Position numbers and translations under genes: made by a program. Below, one piece after another: positions 47,994 through 59,149 of a DNA stretch of 64,000 nt (position 1 is the first letter of the stretch; each line of letters opens with the position of its first letter). The notes beneath the pieces are model-generated. The model was not told the DNA's origin. It searched no databases and saw only the letters and a program-made list of their open reading frames with translations. Origin of the DNA: Taudactylus pleione (Eukaryota > Chordata > Amphibia > Anura > Myobatrachidae); the NCBI GenBank assembly GCA_031769625.1, contig JAUIMM010000636.1, positions 2,507,501-2,571,500 of the forward strand, in the 5' to 3' direction.

Positions 47994-48337
47994 GTCATTG
48001 CACTAATAACCATCATTGCACTATTAGCCATCATTACACTATTAGCAATCATTGCGCTATTAGCCATCCTTAGATTATTAGCCATCATTACACTATTAGC
48101 CATCATTGCACTGATAACCATCATTGCACTATTAGGCATCATTGCACTATTAGCCATCATTGCACTATTAGGTATTACAATATTAGCCATCATTGCACTA
48201 TTAGCCATCATTGCAATTTTAGCCATCATTGCACTATTAGGCATCATTGCATTATTAGCAACCATTGCACTATTACCCATCATGCACTGTTAGGCATCAT
48301 TACACTTTTAGGCATCATTACACTATTAACCATCATT
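47994..48337. repeat. 18-bp minisatellite, block 2
   Basis: About 19 copies of the same unit as block 1 in the same orientation, with more divergence at the right edge (GGCATCATTACACTTTTA). Confidence 0.95.
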
Positions 48338-48849
48338 AAAACTTATAAACCTCACTAATAAGCAGAAATAACTTCCCATCTTGTACACAAAATAATGGTG
48401 AAGTTGGCAATCAAAACCTGATTCTGTATATTCATGAACAACAAAGAAATAACCTATATCCAGTATCACAATGCAATGACAACAACCGATCATAAGCAAA
48501 CACTAGTGCCAGCATTTGTCACTATCATCCTCATACAGAATTTGCACCTGCCATTGACCACCCATCAATAATCAGGTCCGGCGACAAGGGGAGACAAAGG
48601 GGACACCGTACCAGGCCCAGAAGGTTAGGGGGGTCCCGAGGAAAATGGGTCTGCAATACCTACTTTTTAAACTGCTGTGCTGCTGTAGACAGGAATCATA
48701 CAGCGGCAGTCCAGTAGTAGCTTCTCCCACAGTTACCCTTCCTTCCATCCCCCAAGTCAAAACATCGGTCACACTGTGACACATGGAGGCCCGTGTTTCT
48801 CCTACTGGGCCCGCATCCAAGTCTGCCCTCAGCTCCATGACCACTCGCA
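48338..48849. other. Unclassified; repeat-like GC patch from 48575
   Basis: The start of the GC patch (GTCCGGCGACAAGGGGAGAC, GGGGGTCCCGAGG) looks like an interspersed repeat. No gene recognised. Confidence 0.3.
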
Positions 48850-49078
48850 ACACCTCCAACTCCCCCCCTCTCGTGGCACCCCCGATACCTCCTTATATTG
48901 TGGCACCACCCCCCTCCCCTCAAGGCACACCTGACCCCCCCCTCATGGCACTCCTGACCCCCCTTCTCTTGCGGCACCTCCGACCCCCTTCTCTTGTGCC
49001 ACCCCCACTCCCTCCTCACGGCACCCCCGACCCCCCCCTCGTGGTACCCCCGATCTCCTGAACCCCCCACACTCCAGT
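48850..49078. repeat. C-rich minisatellite
   Basis: Degenerate units of about 28-34 bp such as CTTGTGGCACCCCCGACCCC. Proline- and leucine-rich frames are artefacts. Confidence 0.7.
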
Positions 49079-49159
49079 CCTCCTCTTTAGGTGGTCCATC
49101 TGAAAAGTTTAGAAAGTCTCTCACAGGCCAGGTAAGTAACTGTTATTTACATTTTTTAT

Positions 49160-49165
49160 CATATA

Positions 49166-49207
<42 letters not shown>

Positions 49208-49211
49208 TATG
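49160..49211. repeat. (GT)n(AT)n microsatellite
   Basis: A GTGTGTGTATAT run passes into pure TA repeats. Confidence 0.9.
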
Positions 49212-49303
49212 TATAAACGACAGGCTTAATCCACAGCACTCAACCATCTGGTGTGCCCTTGGCATGTGACCACACCATCTACATAAAAATATATATATAC
49301 ATA

Positions 49304-50942
49304 CAGTCAGGTGCATCAATATTGGGACATTGACAGAATTTTCATATTTTGGCCTCTATTCACCACCACAATGGCTTTGAAATGAAACAAACAAGATGTG
49401 CTTTAACTGCAGACTTTCGGATTTAATTTGAGGATAATTACATCCAAATCAGGGGAACGGAGTAGGAATTACAACGGTTTCTATATGTGCCTCCCACTTT
49501 TTAAGGGGCCATCAACTCAAAAGCTGACTATCAACTCAAAAGCTATTTCATGGACAGGTGTGGGCTATTCCCTCGTTATTTCATTATCAATTAAGCAGGT
49601 AAAAGGTCTGGAGTTGATTCTAGGTGTGACATTTGCATTTGGAATCAGTTGCTGTCGACTCTCAATAGATCCAAAGAGCTGTCACTATCAGTGAAGCAAG
49701 CCATCATTAGGCTGAAAAATCAAAACAAACCCATTAGAGAGATAGCAAAAACATTAGGCGTGGCCAAATCAACTGTTTGGAACATTCTTAAAAAGAAAGA
49801 ATGCACCGGAGAGCTCAGCAACACCAAAAGACCCGGAAGACCACGGAAAACAACTGTGGTGGATGACAGAACAATTATTTCCCTGGTGAAGAAAAACCCC
49901 TTCACAACAGTTGGCCAAATCAAGAACACTCTCCAGGAGGTAGGTGTATATGTGTCAAAGTCAACAATCAAGAGAAGACTTCACAAGAGTGAATATAGAG
50001 GGTTCACCACAAGATGTAAACCATTGGTGAGCCACAAAAACAGGAAGACCAGATTAGAGTTTGCCAAACAACATCTAAAAAAGCCATTGCAGTTCTGGAA
50101 CAACATCCTATGGACAGATGAGACAAAGATCAACTTGTACCAGAGTGATGGGAAGAGAAGAGTATGGAGAAGGAAAGGAACTGCTCATGATCCAAAACAT
50201 ACCACCTCATCAGTGAAGCATGGTGGTGGTAGTGTCATGGCGTGGGCATGTATGGCTGCCAATGGAACTGGTTCTCTTGTATTTATTGATGATGTGACTG
50301 CTGACAAAAGCAGAAGAATGAATTCTGAAGTGTTCCGGACAATATTATATGCTCATATTCAGTCAAATGCTTCAGAACTCATTGGACGGCGCTTCACAGT
50401 GCAGATGGACACTGACCCGAAGCATACTACAAAAGCAACCAAATCAAAAAGATTTATAAGGCTAAAAAGTGGAATGTTATGCAATGGCCAAGTCAATCCC
50501 CTGACCTGATTCCGATTGAGCATGCATTTCATTTGTTAAAGACAAAACTGAAGGGAAAATGCCCCAAGAACAAGCATGAACTGAAGACATTTGCAGAAGA
50601 GGCCTGGCAGAGCATCACCAGGGATGAAACCCAGCGTCTGGTGATGTCTATGCGTTCCAGACTTCAGGTTGTAATTTGCAACTAAGTATTAAAAAGTGAA
50701 AGATAGATTTAGGATTTTTTAGTTTGTCCCATTACTTTTGGCCCCTTAAAAAGTGGGAGGCACATATAGAAACCATTGTAATTCCTACACCGTTCACCTG
50801 ATTTGGATGTAATTACCCTCAAATTAAATCTGAAAGTCTGCAGTAAGCACATCTTGTTTGTTTCATTTCAAAGCCATTGTGGTGGTGAATAGAGGTCAAA
50901 ATATGAAAATTCTGTCAATGTCCCATATATTTATGCACCTGA

Positions 50943-50945
<3 letters not shown>
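49304..50945 (+). mobile_element. Tc1-like transposon, full length, 1,642 bp
   Basis: Inverted repeats of about 207 bp start CAGTCAGGTGCATCAATAT (left) and, as complement, CAGTCAGGTGCATAAATAT (right). They end near the shared AAGGGGCC/GGCCCCTT motif at 49510/50739. The insertion is flanked by TA at 49302-49303 and 50946-50947, the Tc1/mariner signature. Long repeats of this size are typical of the IR/DR group. The single transposase gene is damaged (see its entry). The right end abuts a (TA)n tract. Confidence 0.92.
49649..50685 (+). pseudogene. Tc1 transposase with a one-base deletion and no ATG
   Basis: The protein shows a helix-turn-helix pair (VKQAIIRLKNQNKPIREIAK), a GRPRK hook, and the DDE residues in WTDETK (codon 50117-50119), the second aspartate of DTDPKHT (codon 50414-50416) and PIEHAF (glutamate codon 50518-50520). 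The last aspartate and the glutamate are 104 nt apart, one short of the 105 nt expected for DD34E. The frame shifts near 50440-50465, so a one-base deletion separates the glutamate from the rest. The frame opens without a nearby ATG: the text before RSKELS reads CTCAATAGATCC, so the usual start appears lost. Dead as it stands. Confidence 0.88.
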
Positions 50946-50982
<37 letters not shown>

Positions 50983-51321
50983 GACAAAGATTTTCCTGTT
51001 CCTTATAATTGGGATAATAACAGGCTATATGTCAATAAGAAAGGTTTTATGTATTTTTGAATTTTAAGAAAGTGTTTTGAAATTATTAAAGTGGTTTGTG
51101 TGTCAACTCTCATCTTCCATTGACTCATAATATATACAGTATATTTATACCAATATTGTATCACCGAAGGGGATTGTAATTGTGAATATTAAGCGCTCCT
51201 CAGGTTATCATTTAATTTATGTCACTTTTTGACCTCTGGAGACAGAGAGGTCTAATTTGAGGAATTACCAATATATTATATATACAAATTATTATACTAT
51301 TGTGGCTGTCTTAGGTCATTG

Positions 51322-51362
<41 letters not shown>
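50946..51362. repeat. TA microsatellites around unclassified DNA
   Basis: (TA)n runs at 50946-50977 and 51323-51362. The second is the landing site of the next hAT element. AT-rich DNA between them has no recognised feature. Confidence 0.8.
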
Positions 51363-51365
<3 letters not shown>

Positions 51366-51972
51366 GTGTGTGCACTGGCCACTTTTCGTGTTTTGTGTTT
51401 GGATCTGGATCTTTCTTCGTGTTTTGGATCTGGATTGGTTTTGCCAAAACCACCCTTCCGTGTTTTGGGTTCTGGGTTTTGTGTTTTGGATCTGTATTTT
51501 TTTTAAAAAAAGCATAAAAACAGCTAAAATCACAGAATGTGTTGGTTTTTCTGCTGTTATTAACCTCAATAACCTAAATTTCCAGTCTATTCTGAACACC
51601 TCACACCTCACAATAGTGTTTTTATGTTCAAAAGGTTGCACCGAGGTAGCTGGATGACTATGCTAAGCGACACGAGTGGGCGAAAGAAACACGTGGCCCA
51701 TCTAGGAGTGACACTGCAGTGGCAGACAGGATGGCAGTTTGAAAAACTAGGCCCCAAACAGTACATAATGCAAAGAAAAAAAAGAGGTGCAAGATGGAAT
51801 TGTCCTTGGGCCCTCCCACCCACCCTTATGTTGTATAAACAGGACATGCACACTTTAACAAACCAATCATTTCAGCGCCAGGGTCTGCCACACAACTGTG
51901 GCTGAAATGATTGGTTCGTTTGGGCCCCCACAAAACAAGCTGGCAATTAATCTGTCCCTGCACAAACTGGCT

Positions 51973-52371
51973 CTACGGAAGCAAGATGTCGTCCTCCTCC
52001 TCCTCATTCACCGATTCCTCACCCTCTTCAGTGTTGTGTACATCCTCATCCTCACAGAGTATTAATTCGTCCCTGCTGGAATCCACCACCGCAGGTCCAT
52101 CTGTAAGTTCTGGAGGCTGGTCTCCCTGGAAGAGTTGATAATTCATTTTTATGAACATCATCTCCACATTTTGTGGAAGCAACCTCCTACGCCTTTCGCT
52201 GACAAGGTTCCCGGCTGCACTAAACACTCTTTCGGAGTACACACTGGAGGGGGGGCAACTCAGGTAAAATAGAGCCAGTTTGCACAGGGGCCTCCAAATT
52301 GTCTCTTTTTCCTGCCAGTACAGGTACGGACTGTCTGACATTCCTACTTGGATGCTGTCACCGATGTAATC
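51973..52371 (-). pseudogene. hAT transposase C-terminal remnant
   Basis: The frame encodes the dimerisation region (FYLSCPPSSVYSERVFSAAG and on) and acidic tail, matching residues from about 904 on of the larger copy with a few differences. It starts at the deletion joint near 52371, where coding sequence meets a repeat unit. At 52350-52352 (complement) the codon is CAA, where the larger copy has TAA. No start of its own is expected to be used. Confidence 0.85.
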
Positions 52372-53850
52372 CTTTAACAGACAGACGTACGCTTGTCGCT
52401 GCTGCTTTGGGGAATGCAGGTGCGGCTACAGCCCACACACTTCACAACGACAGAAAAGAAAGAAGAATTCTTTATTTTTTGTGGAGCGCACTTTGAGGGT
52501 TACACCACCCTTTAACAGACAGACGCACGCTTGTCGCTGCTGCTTTGAGGATGCAGGTGCGGCTACTGCGCATACATTTCACACACAAACACAGAAAAAA
52601 AGATTATTTTATTTTGGTTGGAGCGCACTTTGGGGGTTATACCACCCTTTAACAGACAGACGCACGCTTGTTGCTGCTGCTTTGAGGATGCAGGTGCGGC
52701 TACAGCCCACACAATTCACAAAGAGAAAAAAAGAAGAATTTTTTATTTTTTGTGGAGCGCACTTTGAGGGTTACACCACCCTTTAACAGACAGATGCATG
52801 CTTGTCGCTGCTGCTTTGAGGATACAGGTGCGGCTACACACAATTCACAAAGACAGAAAAAAAAGATTTTTTTTAAAGTTTTTCTGGAGCGCACTTTGAG
52901 GGTTATCCACCCTTTAACAGACAGACGCACGCTTGTCGCTGCTGCTTTGAGGATGCAGGTGCGGCTACTGCGCATACATTTCACACACAAACACAGAAAA
53001 AAAGAAGATTATTTTATTTTGGTTGGAGCGCACTTTGGGGGTTACACCACCCTTTAACAGACAGACGCACGCTTGTCGCTGCTGCTTTGAGTATGCTGGT
53101 GCAGCTACTGTGCATACATTTCACACACAAACACAGAAAAAAAATTATTTTATTTTTGTTGTAGCGCACTTTGGGCTTACACCACCGTTTAACAGACAGA
53201 CGCACGCTTGTCGTTGCTGCTTTGAGGATGCAGCTGCGGCTACAGCCAACACATTTCACAAAGACAGAAAAAAAAAGAATTTTTTATTTTTTGTGGAGCG
53301 CACTTTGGGGGTTTTAACACCCTTTAACAGACAGATGCACGCTTGGTGCTGCTGCTGTGTTGATGCACGTGCAGCTACTGCGCATTACGCACACAAACAC
53401 AGAGTGCACTCTGGGGGTTACACCACCCTTTAACAGACTTATGGGACACAGGCGCACGCTTGGCGCTGCTCCTTTGTTGATGCACGTGCGGCCACAGTGC
53501 ACACAATTCACAAACACAGAAAATATTTTTTTATTTTGTTTGGAGTGCACTTTGGGGGTTACAGCACCCTTTACCAGTCAAGCCAGCAGCCCTTTACGTA
53601 TGACACAGGCGCACGCTTGGCGCTGCTTTGTTGATGCACGTGTGGCTACTGCGCACACAATTCACAAACACAGAAAAAAAATATATTATTTGGAGTGCAC
53701 TTTGGGGGTTACAGCTCCCTTTAACGGATGAGCCAGCCGGCCCTTTACTTATGAGACAGGCGCACGCTTGGCGCTACTTTGTTGATGCACGTGCGGCTAC
53801 TGCGCACACAATTCACAAACACAGACATTTTTTTTTTTTGCACTTGGGGG
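52372..53850 (-). repeat. Repeat array of the second hAT element, mostly about 135-bp units
   Basis: GCGCACTTTG landmarks fall at about 52485, 52623, 52757, 52891, 53028, 53165 and 53298, giving periods of 133-137 bp. Units from 53400 to 53840 are more like the 160-bp units of the first element, with CACGTG and GCCAGC text. The array is homologous to 17839-19925 but has evolved a shorter unit toward the transposase side. Confidence 0.88.
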
Positions 53851-53869
53851 GAGCACCTCTGATGGACAG

Positions 53870-54300
53870 AGCACCCCCTGGACAACACTACAGCACCCCT
53901 TTAGGACTGGGACACTGCACAGGACTTTGGAGTGGACACAGCCCCTATGGACAACTGACTGCACATCACAGTCCAGCTAGCCCCTATGGACTTTGGAGGA
54001 GTGGACACAGCCCCTATGGACAACAGCAGCACAGCACAACACAGCCAGCCCCTATGGACTTTGGAGGAGCGGACACAGCCCCTATGGACAACAGCAGCAC
54101 AGCACAACACAGCCAGCCCCTATGGACTTTGGAGGAGTGGACACAGCCCCTATGGACAACAACAGCACAGTACAACACAGCCAGCCCCTATGGACTTTGG
54201 AGGAGTGGCCACAGCCCCTATGGACAACAGCAGCACAGCGCAGCACAGCACAGCACAACACTACACTGCACTACACTACACTACACAGCCCAGCCAGCCC
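53870..54300 (-). repeat. About 62-bp tandem repeat, CCCCTATGGACTTTGGAGGA type
   Basis: About five regular units at 53940-54240 and shorter ACACTACACTAC runs at 54258-54285. It corresponds to 17560-17835 in the first element. Open frames with repeated DFGG and MDNS peptides are artefacts. Confidence 0.85.
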
Positions 54301-54363
54301 TAACTCCCACCCTCCCTCTTCACTGTCCACAGCCGAGTGAGAAAATGGCGCCGACGCGGGTAC

Positions 54364-54371
54364 CTTATATA
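54364..54371 (-). promoter_or_regulatory. TATA box of the second hAT element
   Basis: TATATAAG on the minus strand, at the same place relative to the terminus as in the first copy. Confidence 0.6.
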
Positions 54372-54551
54372 GAATCCAAAACCCGCGAGACCCGGAAGGC
54401 GGGATGATGACGTTTTGCCTCGATTTCAGATCCGAGTCAGGCGGTAAAAGTCGAGCCTGACTCGGATCGGCCTCGGATCGTGGGTCTCGGGGGGTTTGGA
54501 TTTCAGAAATCTGAACCCGCTCACCCCTAATATATATATATATATATATAT

Positions 54552-54780
54552 GTACATTCCCAAAACTGCCGGCACTAACGGAGACGTTAATAATCATCTG
54601 GCCTCGGTGCCAGTGTAAAATAGTACATACACCTCCAAAGAAAACACGGCACCTCCAGGCTCTTGTTTAGAGATGGAAAAAAATCCAAGTGTGTTAACAC
54701 ATAACTGTCAATGTTTCAGGGTCTCCGTCCTTTCGTCAGGACACACTTAACAATATATATATATTCTCGCTATGTGTGTG

Positions 54781-54823
<43 letters not shown>

Positions 54824-54833
54824 ATATACAGTA

Positions 54834-54882
<49 letters not shown>

Positions 54883-54900
54883 CTTACACCAACCCATAGA
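54552..54900 (-). mobile_element. Penelope-type terminal fragment among TA microsatellites
   Basis: The sequence lies between (TA)n tracts (54530-54551; 54790-54878 with GTGTGT runs) and contains CTTTCGTCAGGACACAC and AATGTTTCAGGGTC. These are the complement of a hammerhead-like core (next entry), as found in terminal repeats of Penelope-like elements. No coding part remains. Confidence 0.45.
54687..54748 (-). ncRNA. Hammerhead ribozyme-like motif
   Basis: Read on the minus strand, stem I pairs AAGUGUGU (54748-54741) with ACACACUU (54694-54687). The core CUGACGA lies at 54739-54733 and fits CUGANGA. Stem II is weak (AGG with CCU). GAAA lies at 54717-54714. Stem III pairs ACAU (54714-54711) with GUGU (54700-54697), and the cleavage-site U would be 54696. 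One C-A mismatch lies at the base of stem I. Weak stem II makes activity uncertain. Folding was done by eye. Confidence 0.5.
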
Positions 54901-54954
54901 TGAGTTAGATAGAGGGGATACAGTCAGTTTGCTGATGGATGGAGTGCCAGCTGT

Positions 54955-55275
54955 TGAAACCCGGTGTCAAAATCCCAACCCAGGACTAAACATAGGCGTC
55001 GAACTTCTGATGCCAGTTTAGACACCGAGCTTGAATCCCGCCAGCCGCCATCCAGATTGTAGGTACTATATAGCAGTGCACCTTAGTTATTAGCCGCAGG
55101 AGGGACGGGATAGGTTTAGGCACCACAGGGTTAGGGTTGGGCACTAAGGGGGATGGTTAGGTTTATACATCAGGGAGGGAGGGGTAGGGAGAAGTGGGAG
55201 GGTTAGGATACTGACCGACAGGTGTCGATATCTTAACCCTGTCGGAGTCAGGATTCTGACCGCCATGATCCCGAG
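54955..55275 (+). repeat. G-rich TTAGG-containing repeat, copy 2
   Basis: GGTTAGGGTTGGGCAC and GGTTAGGTTTATACATCAGGG occur between flanks with GTGTCAAAATCCCAACCC and CGGAGTCAGGATTCTGACCG. The order matches the repeat at 9330-9812. Confidence 0.55.
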
Positions 55276-56725
55276 GGGGGAGGGGGCTTGGGGGCCACAG
55301 AGATATCAGTGTACTGGGCCCCAAGGTCTCTGTTGCATGCCCTATCAATAATACAGCTTTCTCAGGTGTACATGCATCTGTTAATATAGGCACAAACATG
55401 CCCATACTCCACTCAATCTACGTCAGAATTTCCCCTATCTCATCTATCCAACCTCTCCAGCTACAAACGGGTAAGTGCCAGGCTCACGTAAATCTGCTCA
55501 ACTGCTTTTCCGTGCATGCACAGAGCAATTTCATGCTATTTCACACAAGATATGATGTATCAAGCTCTGCATCAGACTCAAAGAGAGGAAAGCACACACA
55601 GTTTTTTAATGAAGAATATGTCATTTTATTCAATTCCAAACAATTGTAGCAAACAACATCCTGTTAAACCATATGGAAACAATCAACAATATTTATTTTG
55701 TGCAATTTTCATAAAAATTGTAGACTTTGTACAAATTAATATGTTTCATTTTGAACTATGCAGCCATTTAAAAAGCATATGTATATGTATCAGTGGATAG
55801 CAACAGAGGGGTGAGGAGCTACAGTGCACATAGCCCTCAATAACATTCTTGTATTTTTGCTTTTAGACATCAAAGTGCCAGCATTGTGTATTCACACAGT
55901 CTGTATTCTGTAATGGTGTTATCTAAGCACTGACGTGGACACTGTGTCCAAGGTGAATTCAAATAGGTAAAAATAGAGTAAAAAGAGAGTCAGTGACATA
56001 TAGTTACTGCAATCAGAGTAAATGATGGAAATTACTGTGAATAACGATGCTCCCTTTTAATGTATTGAGACTGAAATAAGAGTCATATGCAAGTATTAGT
56101 TGGAAAAATTTGCTGTTGATCAGAAACTCTTATAATGGAGAATATGACCCTAACAATCTTTCTGAGCTGGAGGAAAACATAACAGATCAATATTTCAGTG
56201 TGATAGAAAAGGTTTATTAGGTAGCATCCCACTAGGTATGAGAGCAAAATAAATCACTATTGTATGCTGAACATATAGCATCCAAATGGTCACAGTAGAA
56301 GTTTTGTTTGACGGCTGTGTTACAAAGGATAAACAAGGTTTGTCATATGGAAACAATTTCCGCTACACAGATAAACAAGGTCGACACTTTTGAAGAGGTA
56401 TGGCAGCCTCAGGTGATAAATAGCTATGGGTCACATTGACAAACTCCGATGTAAACATAATATGGCTCTTTGTTTGTTAGCCCAAATTCAACATAGTGTT
56501 AGAGTTCAATGTTAAAAAATGAGAAGAGAAGCAAATGGAAAGTTACTCTTTTTAAACTACAGTGGTAAGTCATGACTATACTGACTAATTGTTGTAATAA
56601 TATAATTATAGATTGTTTCTTTTCATTGTGTAATATGGACGTCTATAACGGAAAAGGTGATTAAATGTTCTGAGTGCAGGGGAGATGCTGTATTCAATCA
56701 CCCTGTATCTTTATCTAAAACTTAG
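55276..56725. other. No feature recognised
   Basis: AT-rich DNA without recognisable genes or repeats. Confidence 0.4.
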
Positions 56726-56800
56726 GAGATTTTTTTTTCTAAATATTTTATTGAAACAGCATTGTACAATGCAATTTAGTAACATACAAAAAATGAATTT
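56726..56800 (-). mobile_element. Possible retrotransposon 3' tail
   Basis: On the minus strand TTTCAATAAAATATTTAG is followed by an A run, that is, a polyadenylation signal and poly(A). This suggests the 3' end of a retrotransposon or retrocopy. The upstream sequence was not recognised. Confidence 0.35.
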
Positions 56801-59149
56801 CAATTAGAGACCCTATGAAATATATGAATGCAAAAGTACCTGTATACCATATTATTGTATACCATATTATTGAAACAATAGGTGGTCAAATGTAGCAAAA
56901 GCTAAGCCCCTTACAGTCTAGAACACAATAACCAGCAGATAACACATTGTTGCTACTTAGGTCGGGCTGGGGGCAGCATCAGCCCCCTGAAGACAGGAGG
57001 TAGGAGCTGCCACTGATACTAGCTATAAAATTACTTGTGCTCTGTGGATGCAAGGTGGAAACAGGACTCCACCTTGCACCATACCTTCATATTCCACAGT
57101 AATTATATATACAATGGGACACCAGGGGGGTCACACAGACTTAACAGATGTGGTAGCCACACACTCCCATCCCAACTATAACATGGGATTCCTATAGTGC
57201 ATGCATTTAAACCAGGCATGCACTGTAATATGTTTTCACCATGTGCTTCAGTCTCCAGTTCATATATTGGCAGATGAAAGGAGAAGTGGCTAGTCAGCTC
57301 TGCCCTCTTACTGTAGATGGTAGGTTACAGGGGCCCACAAGCAATGAGGTCCACTGCAGATTTCCCCTACATTGATGTATACTTTCTACAAACAGTAACC
57401 AACCCTCAATCCTGCAATGTGTGAATGTTCTTCCTAATCTTTATTTTAAACTCTGGTAGGGAAATAAAAGATAAGGCAAGGACTCCATTTGTCAAATATC
57501 CTTATTTCAATTACTAATTTGGCAAAATACCCTATGTCTGATTCTAAGCAGTTCCTGTGCTACTCAACCTGGGGTGTCTAATATGATTGAAACATTTGGT
57601 CTTCCCAATCATTGTGGTCAATCATTACCTGCCTTTAGTAGAGGGATGGCAACAAAAGATAATGAAAAGTGGCGTGACTCTTTATATTCATGGCACTGTG
57701 GAAGTGAATATAGACCCATGTTGGACACCTCCAAAAGGTGACAACTATGCCACCACCTAGCAAGATTTCCATTTCATGGCAGACCGTTCAGTAGGCAACC
57801 TGGACTTACTACAATGAGTTTGTTGTAACCCAGAATATGGGAACCCCAGTCACAATTGTGTGCCACGTTATGCAGTGGTCCCATAGACTTCATTGTGAAT
57901 TTTTATATTTTGGAAAGTTGATGCAAATTATAAACTTATTGCAAAGAAAAGTACAGAGTCCACCATAAAACCTTCTTTCATGCCAAGTTCTGTGGAAAAC
58001 TTTCCTGTCAGTCAAGTTTTCAACATTGGCAGCGTTCTAATTGTAAGCATTGGAAACAATGACCTTCTACTTTATAAGCTGCTCTCTTTCTCTCAGTATT
58101 GGCTGATAGTATACTTTTCTGTAATACATTTTTATACACTTTTCTTACCAGTCTGTACATAACTGACCCACATTTCTCTCCTACTAGCACTTCGTTGACT
58201 TTTGTTACTTATAGCAGTTTGCAGTTTAAATGCCCTATGACATGAGAGAACCAAAGTCTGGGAAATTGACTGGTTTGTCGTGTTTAAAATACAGTCATAA
58301 TCTGAAATAACAGCTTTGAATTGCCAACAGCTGTAACTGTCTATTTCTTATATTAAAGTTTATTGTTGGATGAACTCACTGAACAAATAAACATCTCCTG
58401 TTGGTGTCACTACTGCCTTAACCCTGTTTACCCTGTAATAGTGGAGAGCTTTAAGTCTCAGTGTTCCAAAATTCAAAGTAATAGGTCCTTATTTTGTAAA
58501 GTGCAGCTCTACTTATAAACAATTTATGTTTGATTCAGCAAGAAATAATGTCATCTTATGCTGAGTAGTGGCCAATGCAGGGAGTCATTTTTTCTTTTTA
58601 TTTAGATTAATGTTTGTCTCAAATGTAAAAAGCATGGCCCCATTCATCACATTTTTTTGTGTTTGGATCAGATTGTTTATGAAAATTCCCAAACTGAGAC
58701 TTTTGGCAGATATAGGTAAAATCTAAACTCGTAGACTTTGATAAATTCTCTTTAATATTATTTCTCTCAAGAATGGTTTTTTTTCAAGATTTCAAAATGA
58801 AGCATAGTACATTGCAATGCTTAAAACAAATGCACATATGTATAAATACTGGCCCTGATGCAGAGTTGGTAGTAAATTGGGTGTAAGTTGGGCTTATGCA
58901 TGTGTGCTTGGGAAAAAATGTTTATATTCATCTGCATGCAGAGTTATATGGATCCTGTGATGCACCCATACCTTGGTTTGCTACATGTCTTCACCATCAG
59001 TGCACAATTTCACCTAACTTAGATACTAAAGTTACACCAGGAAAAAAGACATATAGACAAGATTAGCTATATTATTTTATATTTTAATTTATTATTAATT
59101 TTTTAAATATTGCTACAAATTTTTTTATTATATTTTATATGTTATAGTG
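56801..59149. other. No confident feature
   Basis: Mostly unique AT-rich DNA. GGCCCTGATGCAGAG at about 58853 resembles a Harbinger-type terminus but was not paired. Confidence 0.35.

Larger units (their letters stand above)
51363..54529 (-). mobile_element. Internally deleted hAT element related to the 17-kb copy
   Basis: Its left end (TAGGTGTGTGC) matches the right end of the first hAT element and its right end (complement TAGGGGTGAGC) the left end of it, so it lies in the opposite orientation. Length is 3,167 bp. It keeps the 3' part of the transposase, a repeat array, the TAGGGGCTG block, the TATA box and the subterminal palindromes, but lacks about 2.7 kb of transposase. ATATATAT on both sides fits an 8-bp duplication but is uninformative inside a TA tract. 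Confidence 0.88.

Noticed and set aside
53628..54407. 259-codon plus frame
   Set aside because: Runs through tandem repeats in the end region of the second hAT element, opposite to its coding strand.
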